Of a DNA stretch of 64,000 nucleotides, positions 9,025 through 17,790 are shown piece after piece. Source of the DNA: an uncultured Burkholderiales bacterium (GTDB taxonomy: Bacteria > Pseudomonadota > Gammaproteobacteria > Burkholderiales > Burkholderiaceae_C); assembly GCA_903870145.1 (NCBI GenBank), contig CAIQBO010000028.1:41887-105886 (forward strand). The letters are read 5' to 3'. A program made the translations under genes and the position numbers. The notes below the pieces were generated by a model. It was not told the DNA's origin and made no database searches. It was given only the letters and a program-made list of their open reading frames with translations. The number at the start of each line of letters is the position of its first letter. The stretch's first letter is position 1.

Positions 9025-9807
9025 TCAGTGCGTTGTGCCCAGGTAGGCCCGGATCACTTCTTCGTTGTTGCGAACTTCTTCGGGGTTGCCATCGCCAATT
9101 TTTTTGCCGTAATCCAAAACCACCACCCGGTCTGAGATGTCCATCACCACGCCCATGTCATGCTCGATCAACACGATGGTGCTGCCAAATTCGTCGTTCA
9201 CATCCAAGATGAAGCGGCACATGTCTTGCTTTTCTTCCACGTTCATGCCGGCCATGGGCTCATCAAGCAGCAGCACTTGAGGCTCCATGGCCAGGGCCCG
9301 GCCCAAGTCAACTCGCTTTTGCAAGCCATAGGGCAATTGGCCCACGGGCGTTTTTCGAAAGGCTTGGATTTCCAAGAAGTCAATGATCTCTTCGACCCGT
9401 TGTCGGTGCTGGCTTTCCTCACGCTCGGCGGGGCCGATGCGCAGTGCTTGCATGAAGATATTGCTTTTCATGCGCAAGTTGCGCCCGGTCATGATGTTGT
9501 CGATCACGCTCATGCCCTTGAACAAGGCCAAGTTTTGGAAAGTTCGTGCCACGCCCATCTCGGCGACTTGCCGACTGTTCATGTGGTCAAAGGTTTGCCC
9601 CCGAAAAGTGATGCTGCCTTCTTGCGGCGTGTAAACACCGTTGATGCAGTTGAGCATGGAGCTTTTGCCCGCGCCGTTGGGGCCGATGATGGCGCGCACT
9701 TCACCCTCGCGCACATTGAATGAAATATCGGTTAAGGCATTGACGCCGCCAAATCTCAGGCTGATGTTGTTGACGTCCAAAATGACGTCGCCAATTTCTT
9801 TGCTCAT
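9025..9807 (-). CDS. livG: Branched-chain-type ABC transporter ATPase LivG
   Basis: Partner ATPase of LivF, 260 residues from the ATG at 9807. Walker A GPNGAGKS is at residues 42-49, the signature is the LivG form LPYGLQKR, and Walker B LLLDEPMAGM follows. The start was chosen because AGGAAA stands eight bases before it and because it lies 16 bases after the stop of the upstream ligase gene; a longer frame would overlap that gene. It is the first transport gene of the operon. Confidence 0.92.
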   Translation of the reverse strand: MSKEIGDVILDVNNISLRFGGVNALTDISFNVREGEVRAIIGPNGAGKSSMLNCINGVYTPQEGSITFRGQTFDHMNSRQVAEMGVARTFQNLALFKGMSVIDNIMTGRNLRMKSNIFMQALRIGPAEREESQHRQRVEEIIDFLEIQAFRKTPVGQLPYGLQKRVDLGRALAMEPQVLLLDEPMAGMNVEEKQDMCRFILDVNDEFGSTIVLIEHDMGVVMDISDRVVVLDYGKKIGDGNPEEVRNNEEVIRAYLGTTH

Positions 9808-9823
9808 GTCTGTCGTTTCCTGT

Positions 9824-11770
9824 TCAAGCTGCGGCTTTGACGGGCGCAAACGTTTTGGAATCTGAAATTTTCAAAGTGGCGCTGACGCTGCCGCTTCGTC
9901 CGTCTTCAAACTTGACCGTGGTCTCAATGAACTGCTGCGTCAAACCACCGTACAAAGCATCCACCAGCGGTTGGTATTTTTCTGCGATGAAGCCGCGCCG
10001 CACTTTGTTGGTGCGGGTGAGTTCGCCATCATCGGCGTCGAGTTCTTTGTGCAGGACCAAAAAGCGGTTGACTTGACTGCCGGCCAGCATCGTGTCTTCG
10101 GCCAAATCGGCGTTGACTTGCTCCACGCAGTCTTGAATGAGTTTGTAGACCTCATGTTTTTGCGCCAAGTCGGTGTAACCGGCGTAGGGCAAATTGCGCC
10201 GCTCGGCCCAGTTGCCCACGGCGTCAAAATCGATGTTGATCATGACGCAAACTTTCTCTCGCTGATCTCCATAGGCCACGACTTCTTTGATGTGCGGAAA
10301 AAATTTGAGTTTGTTTTCCACATACTTGGGTGCGAACATGGCGCCGTCGTTGGCGCCGCCAACAATGCGGCCCACGTCTTTGACGCGGTCAATGATTTTC
10401 AAGTGCCCATGGCTGTCTAGGAAACCTGCGTCACTGGTGTGGTACCAGCCATCTGCGGTCAAAACTTCTGCGGTGGCTTCTGGGTTTTTGTAATACGCCT
10501 TCAAGAGCCCTGGCGACTTGACCAAAATTTCACCGTTCTCAGCCACCTTGATCTCAACACCTTTGCACGGTATGCCCACGGTGTCTGCGCGGGCCTCGTT
10601 GTCGGGCTGCAAACAGACAAACACGGCGGTTTCTGTGGAGCCATACAACTGCTTTAAGTTCACACCAATGGAGCGGTAAAAGGTGAACAAGTCGGGCCCA
10701 ATGGCTTCGCCTGCGGTGTAGGCCACGCGCACACGGCTAAAGCCCAAGTTGTTGCGCAAGGGGCCGTAGACCATGAAGTTGCCAAGGCTGTACATCAGGC
10801 CATTGAACAAGCCAATGGATTTGCCGTCGGTGCGCGCAGGGCCTACTTTTTTGGCCAATTGCATGAAGTAAGCGAACAGTTTGCGTTTGATGGCGCTGGC
10901 GTCTTCCATGCGAATCATCACGCTGGTCAACATGCCTTCAAAGACGCGCGGTGGGGCGAAGTAGTAGGTAGGGCCAATTTCTTTCAAGTCGATGGTGACG
11001 GTGGCCGCCGACTCAGGGCAATTGACTACATAGCCGCACACCAGCCACTGCGCGTAGCTGAAAATATTTTGTCCAATCCACGCTGGTGGCAAGTAGGCCA
11101 GCACGTCTTCTGCTGAAGTCAAATGATCAAACTCGGCACCGGCTTGCGCACGGTCAATCATGCTGCCGTGGGAGTGCACCACGCCTTTGGGATTGCCTGT
11201 GGTCCCCGAGGTGAAGAACATGGCGGCCACGTCATCGGTTTGGCCTTTTTCAACTTCGCCAGTGAAAAAATCGGGGTGCAGCTTGGCAAAGACTTGGCCC
11301 GCAGCGAGCAGTTCATCAAGCGCGCTCAAGCCCGCCTCATCGTACTTGCGCAGGCCGCGCGGGTCGTCATAAAAAATGTGCGTCAGGGCTGGGCAAGTCT
11401 CACGCACTTCGAGCATTTTGTCGACTTGCTCTTGGTCTTCCACCACGCAAAAACGCACTTCGGCATTGGTGATGGGAAAGACACACTCGGCGGCAACAGC
11501 ATCTTGGTACAAAGGCACGGGAATAGCGCCCAAGGATTGCGCGGCCAGCATGGTGGCGTACAAGCGGGGCCGGTTGGCACCCACCACAATCAAATGCTCG
11601 CCACGGCGCAATCCGGCTTGGTGCAAACCGCAGGCCATGTGCATGACCAAATCACTCATGGCGGACCATGAAGTGGTTTGCCAAATGCCATATTCCTTCT
11701 CACGCATGGCAGGCGCATCGGGGCGCTTGGCGGCATGCGCGAGCAGCAATCGCGGAAATGTGGTCTGCAT
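9824..11770 (-). CDS. AMP-forming acyl-CoA synthetase (long-chain FACS-like)
   Basis: A 648-residue adenylate-forming ligase heading the liv operon. The P-loop FFTSGTTGNPKGVVHSHG lies near residues 190-205, YGSTETAVFVCL near 375-385, and the hinge region GWYHTSDAGFLDSHGHLKIIDRVKD near 440-465. Length and motif spacing resemble long-chain acyl-CoA synthetases of the FAA1/FadD15 type rather than short acetyl-CoA synthetase. It should trap an imported acid as CoA ester. With the PaaK-like ligase at the other end the operon has two ligases around one transporter. The gene diverges from the Crp/Fnr-type regulator, which may control it. Confidence 0.88.
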   Translation of the reverse strand: MQTTFPRLLLAHAAKRPDAPAMREKEYGIWQTTSWSAMSDLVMHMACGLHQAGLRRGEHLIVVGANRPRLYATMLAAQSLGAIPVPLYQDAVAAECVFPITNAEVRFCVVEDQEQVDKMLEVRETCPALTHIFYDDPRGLRKYDEAGLSALDELLAAGQVFAKLHPDFFTGEVEKGQTDDVAAMFFTSGTTGNPKGVVHSHGSMIDRAQAGAEFDHLTSAEDVLAYLPPAWIGQNIFSYAQWLVCGYVVNCPESAATVTIDLKEIGPTYYFAPPRVFEGMLTSVMIRMEDASAIKRKLFAYFMQLAKKVGPARTDGKSIGLFNGLMYSLGNFMVYGPLRNNLGFSRVRVAYTAGEAIGPDLFTFYRSIGVNLKQLYGSTETAVFVCLQPDNEARADTVGIPCKGVEIKVAENGEILVKSPGLLKAYYKNPEATAEVLTADGWYHTSDAGFLDSHGHLKIIDRVKDVGRIVGGANDGAMFAPKYVENKLKFFPHIKEVVAYGDQREKVCVMINIDFDAVGNWAERRNLPYAGYTDLAQKHEVYKLIQDCVEQVNADLAEDTMLAGSQVNRFLVLHKELDADDGELTRTNKVRRGFIAEKYQPLVDALYGGLTQQFIETTVKFEDGRSGSVSATLKISDSKTFAPVKAAA

Positions 11771-11863
11771 ACGGGTCCTTGTCTTTCAAGCCTTGTTCGG
11801 TGGCTTTGGCTCTTGTTCTTAATCAATTCAAGTCCGCATGCTAGGCTTTGATTTGACGCCAAG

Positions 11864-11881
11864 TTGTCATTTGGACGACAA
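11864..11881. promoter_or_regulatory. TTGTC-N8-GACAA dyad between the liv operon and the Crp/Fnr gene
   Basis: In the 160-base divergent region an 18-base element with perfect five-base arms (TTGTC and GACAA) and an eight-base centre is visible. Its size and symmetry suit a dimer such as the neighbouring Crp/Fnr protein, though the arms differ from Crp (TGTGA) and Fnr (TTGAT) half-sites. Assignment as the operator for both directions is inference. No other structure was seen in the gap. Confidence 0.4.
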
Positions 11882-11930
11882 TTAAGGATCTGTGCACTAC
11901 GGACTTTCCCTAGGAATGAGGGCCTCTTAC

Positions 11931-12659
11931 ATGAAATCTGCGCTACATCAACGCCGCCGCCCGCCTGCAGAGGAGGAGCTGCGTGAAATTCCTTGGCTGG
12001 CTTTGCTGCAAACCAAAGAGCGCGAGCGCGCGGTGAACGAATTGCGCGTCAGTGACGCCCTGGCGGGCGACTATGTGTGCCGGGTGGGGCGGCCTGTGAC
12101 TTACTGGTTTGGCACTGTCTCGGGCTTGCTCAAAATGAGCACGGACGACGAGGATGGCAAAACCATCACCTTCACGGGGGTGCCCCCAGGGGGCTGGTTT
12201 GGAGAAGGCACGGCGCTCAAACGCGAGGCCTACCGCTACAACATTCAGGCCCTGCGCGCCAGCGTGGTGGCGGGATTGCCACTGGAGACTTTTCATTGGT
12301 TGGTAGACCACTCGCTGGGCTTTAACCGCTACATCATGAACCAGTTGAACGAGCGATTAGGGCAGTTCATCGCCGCGCGGGAGATCGACCGCATGAGCAA
12401 CCCCGACATTCGCGTGGCGCGCAGTTTGGCCGCTTTGTTCAACCCGGTGCTGTTCTCGGGGGTGGGCGATTTGCTGCGCATCACGCAGCAAGAGTTGGCC
12501 TATTTGGTGGGCTTGTCGCGCCAGCGCGTGAACGAAGCTTTGACCCATTTGCAAGCGCAGGAATTGATCCGGGTGGAATACGGGGGTTTGCGAATTTTGG
12601 ATTTGCCAGGCCTGCGAACTCGCATGGTGGGCCTGAGAAACAAGGACAATCAGGCATGA
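11931..12659 (+). CDS. Crp/Fnr-family transcriptional regulator
   Basis: A 242-residue regulator with an N-terminal cyclic-nucleotide-binding-like beta barrel (about residues 25-130; [20 protein letters not shown] aligns with the phosphate-cassette region, though the Crp R-S pair is lacking), a dimer helix, and a C-terminal winged helix with recognition helix [15 protein letters not shown] near 195-210. No iron-sulphur cysteine cluster is present, so it is not an oxygen-sensing FNR. Start 11931 has GAGG nine bases upstream; in-frame GTG 11892 and ATG 11916 lack a usable site. Its place opposite the acyl-CoA ligase/liv operon suggests it controls that operon. Its stop overlaps the next start (ATGA). 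Confidence 0.88.
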   Translation: MKSALHQRRRPPAEEELREIPWLALLQTKERERAVNELRVSDALAGDYVCRVGRPVTYWFGTVSGLLKMSTDDEDGKTITFTGVPPGGWFGEGTALKREAYRYNIQALRASVVAGLPLETFHWLVDHSLGFNRYIMNQLNERLGQFIAAREIDRMSNPDIRVARSLAALFNPVLFSGVGDLLRITQQELAYLVGLSRQRVNEALTHLQAQELIRVEYGGLRILDLPGLRTRMVGLRNKDNQA

Positions 12660-13528
12660 CCGCACCACCGCCCCACTCACCGCTGCATTCACCGCCGAGC
12701 TTCAAAAGAGCGCCCCGACCCGCCCATGCGGTCTCGGCTGCGCACCCAAGTGCTTCCGGGGCCACCACTGTTCGGCTGAACAAGCGCATGGCCGAGTTGG
12801 GCCTGTGCTCGCGCCGTGAAGCCGATGCATGGATTGAAAAAGGATGGGTCCTCGTCAACGGCCAAGCGGCTCAAATGGGCATGCAAGTCGGCTCAGACGC
12901 ACACATCACGGTTCAAGCTCAAGCCCAACAAGAACAAGAGCAACTGGTGACCGTGCTGATGCACAAACCCATGGGCTATGTCAGCGGCCAAGCCGAGGAC
13001 GGCCACGAGCCGGCAATGGTCTTGTTTCAGCAGCGCAACCAGTGGATGGGGGACACCTCGCGCATGCGTTTTAGCCCCGCGCAGTTCAAAGGCCTGGCCC
13101 CTGCAGGCCGCTTGGACATTGACTCGGTGGGTTTGCTGGTGTTCACACAGGATGGCCGTGTAGCCAGGCAATTGATCGGTGAAGACGCAGGCATGGAAAA
13201 AGAATATTTGGTGCGCGTGACGTGCAGCGGTCCGCAAGGCGACATCGATGTCAATGTGCAAGCGCACTTTCCTGCCGCGCAAATGCAGCGCCTGCGCCAT
13301 GGCTTGAGTTTGGATGGCAAGCCCTTAAAGCCTGCGCAAGTCGAGTGGCAAAACCCGGAGCAGTTGCGCTTTGTTTTGATCGAAGGCAAGAAGCGCCAAA
13401 TCAGGCGCATGTGCGAGCAAGTGGGCCTCAAAGTGGTGGGCTTGAAACGCATACGCATGGGCCGCATTGCCTTGGGGGCGCTGCCAGTGGGGCAGTGGCG
13501 GTATTTGGGCGCGAACGAGTCTTTTTAA
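12656..13528 (+). CDS. rluF: RluF/RsuA-type rRNA pseudouridine synthase
   Basis: A 290-residue pseudouridine synthase. An S4 RNA-binding domain occupies about residues 40-75 ([20 protein letters not shown]), followed by the catalytic domain with [11 protein letters not shown], where Asp154 is the nucleophile, and the [14 protein letters not shown] motif typical of the RluF branch, which modifies 23S rRNA near position 2604 in E. coli. A 38-residue proline/serine-rich N-terminal extension precedes the S4 domain. The ATG overlaps the regulator stop by four bases, so the two are cotranslated. Assignment to RluF over RluB, RluE or RsuA is by motif and moderately sure. Confidence 0.85.
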   Translation: MTAPPPHSPLHSPPSFKRAPRPAHAVSAAHPSASGATTVRLNKRMAELGLCSRREADAWIEKGWVLVNGQAAQMGMQVGSDAHITVQAQAQQEQEQLVTVLMHKPMGYVSGQAEDGHEPAMVLFQQRNQWMGDTSRMRFSPAQFKGLAPAGRLDIDSVGLLVFTQDGRVARQLIGEDAGMEKEYLVRVTCSGPQGDIDVNVQAHFPAAQMQRLRHGLSLDGKPLKPAQVEWQNPEQLRFVLIEGKKRQIRRMCEQVGLKVVGLKRIRMGRIALGALPVGQWRYLGANESF

Positions 13529-13573
13529 AATCAGCCTATGGCAAGCCGTTTGAACAATACGAAAGAAAGCAGT

Positions 13574-14605
13574 ATGAAAAAATTCAGCACAAAACTGCGC
13601 ACGCTGGCCGCTTGGGGCGTCTTGACTTTCGCCACCAGCGCCTACGCTGCCAGCAGCATCAATGCCATTTGCAGCACTGACCAAAGCTGGTGCGAAATGG
13701 CAGCGCAAGCCTTCACCAAAGCCACGGGCGTGACGGTCTTGCAAACGCGCAAAGCCACTGGCGAGGCGTTGGCACAATTGCGCGCAGAAGCGGCCAACCC
13801 CAAAACCGATATTTGGTGGGGCGGCACGGGCGACCCTTTCCTTCAAGCCGCGGAGATGGGCTTGCTCGCGCCCTATCGCCCGGCCTACATCAACGACTTG
13901 CACAGTTGGAGCGTGCGCCAATACGCCATGACGGAAAACCGTGTGGGCGGGTTTTACACCAGCGCCATCGGCTTTGGCTGGAACACCGAGGTGTTGAAAA
14001 AGAAAAACTTACCCGCCCCCAAATGCTGGGCCGACATGATCAAGCCCATTTACAAAGGCGAGGTGGAGATTTCTCATCCTGCCTCCAGTGGCACGGCCTA
14101 TACAATTTTGGCCGGTCTGGTGCAGCTGATGGGCGAAGACGCCGCATTTGATTACATCAAAAAATTGCATTTGAACGTGACGCAATACACCCGCAGCGGC
14201 ACCGCGCAAGCGCCCAATGTGGCCAAGGGCGAGGTGGGTGTTGGCATCAGTTTTATCTTTGGTTTTGATTTATGGCGGCACAACAAATACCCCGTGATGG
14301 CAGCGGCCCCCTGCGAGGGAACGAGCTACGAGATCGGCGGCATTGCCTTGGTCAAAGGCTCGCGCAACCTGGAAGCAGCCAAGCAATATTACGACTGGCT
14401 GATGGGCCCTGAAGGACAGAAAATTGGCGCCCTGTCTGGCAGCTTGCAAGTGCCCGCCAACAAGACTTTCAAGCCCGACCCACGCATTCCTTTGCTCGAT
14501 GATGTGCGCCTGATCAAGTACGACTTTGAAAAATACGGCAAAGCGGCTGAACGCAAGCGCCTGCTGGAGCGCTGGAACAAGGAGGTCGGCGCCCAAGCAC
14601 GCTGA
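13574..14605 (+). CDS. Periplasmic substrate-binding protein, Fe3+/AfuA-like type
   Basis: A 343-residue type II periplasmic binding protein. Residues 1-26 form a signal peptide ending SAYA. The mature protein starts near SSINAICSTDQSWCEM, has DIWWGGTGDPFLQAAEMGLL and the PANKTFKPDPRIPLLDDVRLIKYD tail that mark the iron/phosphonate/spermidine-like SBP_bac_6 group. No permease or ATPase gene follows; the next gene is htpG, so this receptor is orphaned in the window. The upstream in-frame start at 13538 would add 12 residues before the signal peptide and is less likely. Ligand unknown. Confidence 0.85.
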   Translation: MKKFSTKLRTLAAWGVLTFATSAYAASSINAICSTDQSWCEMAAQAFTKATGVTVLQTRKATGEALAQLRAEAANPKTDIWWGGTGDPFLQAAEMGLLAPYRPAYINDLHSWSVRQYAMTENRVGGFYTSAIGFGWNTEVLKKKNLPAPKCWADMIKPIYKGEVEISHPASSGTAYTILAGLVQLMGEDAAFDYIKKLHLNVTQYTRSGTAQAPNVAKGEVGVGISFIFGFDLWRHNKYPVMAAAPCEGTSYEIGGIALVKGSRNLEAAKQYYDWLMGPEGQKIGALSGSLQVPANKTFKPDPRIPLLDDVRLIKYDFEKYGKAAERKRLLERWNKEVGAQAR

Positions 14606-14634
14606 ATTTGCGCCGATTTGTGCGGATTTTGCCT

Positions 14635-14662
14635 CTTGAAAATGCCCTGAGCGCCCCCACAT
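14635..14662 (+). promoter_or_regulatory. Heat-shock (sigma-32) promoter of htpG
   Basis: CTTGAAA at 14635-14641 and CCCCACAT at 14655-14662 are separated by 13 bases. The E. coli sigma-32 consensus is CTTGAAA, 11-16 bases, CCCCATNT, so the -35 is perfect and the -10 nearly so. The transcript would start near 14669 and carry an 80-base leader containing a perfect 16-base palindrome (14685-14700, stem GCGCC, loop TGCA) and a T-rich tract before the ATG. Confidence 0.8.
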
Positions 14663-14749
14663 CGACATCTCTAGTGGCTTTGTTTGCGCCTGCAGGCGCA
14701 TTCGCCGCGCTTGTATTTTTAATTTTTTTGACTTTTTTGAGTTTTCACG

Positions 14750-16723
14750 ATGACTAAAAAAACCCATGCCTTTCAAGCCGAAGTGGCCCAACTCCTGCAC
14801 TTGGTCACCCATGCGCTTTACTCCAACCCTGAGATTTTTGTTCGCGAATTGGTCTCCAACGCCTCTGATGCCTGCGACAAACTGCGCTTTGAAGCGCTGA
14901 ACAACGACGCCTTGTACGAAGACGCACCGAATTTGGAAGTGCGCTTGTCTTTTGACACCGAGGCACGCACCATGACCATCACCGACAACGGCATTGGCAT
15001 GACGGCGCAAGAGGCGATCGAGCACTTGGGCACGATTGCCAAAAGTGGCACCAAAGATTTCGTGAGCAAATTATCGGGCGATCAAAAAGCCGATGCGCAA
15101 TTGATTGGCCAGTTTGGCGTGGGCTTTTATTCGGGTTTCATTGTGGCCGACAAGATCACCGTGGAAACGCGCCGTGCAGGCATGGCGGCCAACGAGGGCG
15201 TGCGCTGGGTCAGTGGTGGAACGGGCGACTTTGAAGTCGAAGTGATCGAGCGCGCAGCGCGCGGAACCAGCGTGATTTTGCACTTGCGCGAAGACGCGGT
15301 GCAATACGCCAACTCGTGGAAACTCAAAGAGATCATCGGCAAATACTCGGACCACATCAGCTTGCCGATCTTGATGGAAAAAGAAGAATGGAAAGAAGGC
15401 GCGCTCTTGTCTGACGACGCCAATGGTGGGCGTGAGCCCGGTGGCATGGTCAAGACGGGCGAATGGGAGGCTGTCAACAAAGCTACTGCCTTGTGGACGC
15501 GGCCCAAAAAAGAAATCAGCGACGAGCAGTACCAAGATTTTTACAAACAAGTCAGCAAAGATTTTGAAGCGCCGCTGACTTGGACGCACAACCGCGTGGA
15601 GGGCGGCACCGAGTACACCCAACTGCTCTACATTCCCGCGCATGCGCCGCAAGATTTGTGGAACCGCGAGAAAAAAGCCGGCATCAAGTTGTATGTCAAA
15701 CGCGTCTTCATCATGGACGATGCAGAAGCTTTGATGCCCAGCTATTTGCGCTTTGTCAAAGGCGTGGTGGACTCGGCTGATTTGCCCTTGAATGTGAGCC
15801 GCGAGTTGCTGCAAGAAAGCCGCGATGTCAAAGCCATTCGCGAGGGCTGCACCAAGCGCGTGCTCTCGATGCTGGAAGACTTGGCGAAAAATGACGCCTC
15901 GCCCAATGCAGAGGCTGCAAGCGATGCGGTGACCGATGTTGTGAGTGATGAAGACAAAGCCAAGCAAGGCCAATACACCCGCTTTTACGCTGAGTTTGGC
16001 GCCGTGCTCAAAGAAGGTTTGGGCGAGGACTTTGCCAACCGCGACCGCTTGGCCAAGTTGCTGCGTTTTGCCTCGACCACTTCAGAAACTGTCCAAGTTT
16101 CTTTGGCCGACTACAAAGCGCGAATGAAAGAAGGGCAAGAGGCGATTTACTACATCACTGCCGATACTTTGGCAGCAGCCCAGCACAGCCCGCAGCTTGA
16201 AGTGTTCAAGAAAAAAGGCATCGAAGTCTTGCTCATGACCGACCGTGTGGACGAGTGGGCTTTGAATTTTTTGAACGAGTTTGATGGCACGCCCATGCAA
16301 AGCGTGGCCAAAGGCGCGGTGGACTTGGGCAAGCTGCAAGACGAAGAAGAAAAGAAAGCCGCGCAAGAAGCTGCAGAAACTTTCAAGCCCATGCTGGCCA
16401 AATTGAAAGAGGCTTTGAAAGACAAAGCCGAAGATGTGCGCGTGACCAGCCGCTTGGTTGACAGTCCAGCCTGCTTGGTGGTGACCGATGGCGGCATGAG
16501 CTTGCAGTTGGCCCGCATGCTCAAACAAGCTGGCCAGCAAGCGCCTGAATCCAAGCCCGTGCTCGAAGTCAACGCCGAACATGCCTTGGTGAAAAAACTC
16601 GAAGGCTCGGTGCATTTTCACGACTTGGCGCACATCTTGTTTGACCAAGCTGTGCTGGCCGAAGGCGGTATGCCCGCAGACCCCGCTGCCTATGTGCGCA
16701 GGGTCAATGCCTTGTTGGTTTAA
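14750..16723 (+). CDS. htpG: Molecular chaperone HtpG (Hsp90)
   Basis: Cytosolic Hsp90 homologue, 657 residues (E. coli 624). The N-terminal GHKL ATPase domain shows [17 protein letters not shown] and [11 protein letters not shown]; the middle domain has NVSRELLQE; the C-terminal dimer domain ends at residue 657. An Ala/Asp/Lys-rich insert near residues 385-405 accounts for part of the extra length. The ATG lies after a T-rich tract with only a weak GAG ribosome site. Transcription is very probably from the sigma-32 promoter at 14635. The stop codon overlaps that of the convergent kinase gene by four bases. Confidence 0.96.
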   Translation: MTKKTHAFQAEVAQLLHLVTHALYSNPEIFVRELVSNASDACDKLRFEALNNDALYEDAPNLEVRLSFDTEARTMTITDNGIGMTAQEAIEHLGTIAKSGTKDFVSKLSGDQKADAQLIGQFGVGFYSGFIVADKITVETRRAGMAANEGVRWVSGGTGDFEVEVIERAARGTSVILHLREDAVQYANSWKLKEIIGKYSDHISLPILMEKEEWKEGALLSDDANGGREPGGMVKTGEWEAVNKATALWTRPKKEISDEQYQDFYKQVSKDFEAPLTWTHNRVEGGTEYTQLLYIPAHAPQDLWNREKKAGIKLYVKRVFIMDDAEALMPSYLRFVKGVVDSADLPLNVSRELLQESRDVKAIREGCTKRVLSMLEDLAKNDASPNAEAASDAVTDVVSDEDKAKQGQYTRFYAEFGAVLKEGLGEDFANRDRLAKLLRFASTTSETVQVSLADYKARMKEGQEAIYYITADTLAAAQHSPQLEVFKKKGIEVLLMTDRVDEWALNFLNEFDGTPMQSVAKGAVDLGKLQDEEEKKAAQEAAETFKPMLAKLKEALKDKAEDVRVTSRLVDSPACLVVTDGGMSLQLARMLKQAGQQAPESKPVLEVNAEHALVKKLEGSVHFHDLAHILFDQAVLAEGGMPADPAAYVRRVNALLV

Positions 16724-17790
16724 ACCGAGAGCGGTGCCTCTTGCATGGCCTCGATCTGCTCTTGCAACATCAAGACCTGACCACGCCAGTAGTCAGGCGT
16801 GCCAAACCAAGGAAAGTTGATGGGGAAGATCGGATCGCTCCAGCGCCGCGCTAGCCAAGCGCTGTAGTGCACCAAGCGCAGCGTGCGCAGCGGCTCGATC
16901 AAAGCCAGCTCGCGGCGATCAAAATCGCGCACTTGCTCGTAACCATCCAGCAACATGCTCAGTTGGCCTGAGCGTTGCCTGCGATCGCCCGAGAGCAGCA
17001 TCCACAAGTCTTGCACCGCCGGGCCCATGCGGGCATCGTCCAGATCAACAAAGTGCGGGCCGCCCCCGGGCAAGTCAGCGGGTGTCCACAAAATGTTGCC
17101 GGGGTGGCAGTCGCCGTGCAGACGCAGCGATTGGAAGTGGGGCCAGCCTTGCTCGCTCAGGCCACTGCCATGCATGGCGTCCACAGCTTGCTGCCATGCG
17201 CTTTGCCACGCCCGCTCGACCTCCAATGGAATGGCTTGGTTCTGCGTGAGCCAATTTTGAGGCTCGTGCATGAAGGTATCAAGACTGAGCGTTGGACGCG
17301 TTGCAAAAGTTTGCTTGGTACCCACGGTGTGAATGCGCGCTAAAAATCGGCCGATCCACTCGAGCACTTCATCGTCGTCCAACTCCGGCGGGCGGCCACC
17401 CCTTCGGGCGCTGACTGAAAAAGAAAAGCCCATTGCGTGATGCAAAGTGTGGCCTTGCAAATTCAAAGGCGGCACCACCGGCACTTCGGCTGCGACCAAC
17501 TCGCAAGCAAAGTCATGCTCTTCTTGGATTTGCGCATCGCTCCAGCGGCCGGGGCGGTAAAACTTGGCAACCACGCCATCGGGCACCGGGCTGGTGTTGG
17601 TTTGCACAGGGCCACGCCCCGTTTCCAATTGAATTTGGTAGACGCGGTTTTCATAAGAACTCAAGGCCATCAAGCGGCCGTCGCCCATCAGGCCAATGCT
17701 GGCCAAGGCATCGAGCACCGCATCAGGGGTCAGGCAGGCATAGGGGTGAAGCGCATCGGTCTGCGGTGTTGTGGCAAGCATCTCGTTCAT
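16720..17790 (-). CDS. srkA: SrkA/YihE-type stress response kinase
   Basis: A 356-residue protein kinase of the SrkA (YihE/RdoA) family, which in E. coli phosphorylates Ser/Thr and protects cells from stress-induced death. The catalytic loop is HGDCHPGN (residues 225-232), and the metal-binding aspartate is in [11 protein letters not shown] (249-251). The N-terminal lobe contains [10 protein letters not shown] and [11 protein letters not shown] with the ATP lysine. The start overlaps the stop of the upstream Ser/Thr kinase gene by four bases, so the two kinases are translationally coupled, an association not typical for srkA (dsbA follows it in E. coli). Confidence 0.88.
   Translation of the reverse strand: MNEMLATTPQTDALHPYACLTPDAVLDALASIGLMGDGRLMALSSYENRVYQIQLETGRGPVQTNTSPVPDGVVAKFYRPGRWSDAQIQEEHDFACELVAAEVPVVPPLNLQGHTLHHAMGFSFSVSARRGGRPPELDDDEVLEWIGRFLARIHTVGTKQTFATRPTLSLDTFMHEPQNWLTQNQAIPLEVERAWQSAWQQAVDAMHGSGLSEQGWPHFQSLRLHGDCHPGNILWTPADLPGGGPHFVDLDDARMGPAVQDLWMLLSGDRRQRSGQLSMLLDGYEQVRDFDRRELALIEPLRTLRLVHYSAWLARRWSDPIFPINFPWFGTPDYWRGQVLMLQEQIEAMQEAPLSV

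Noticed and set aside
14668..14749. RNA thermometer in the htpG leader
   Set aside because: A hairpin is present, but it does not pair with a ribosome site, and no ROSE or fourU motif is visible.
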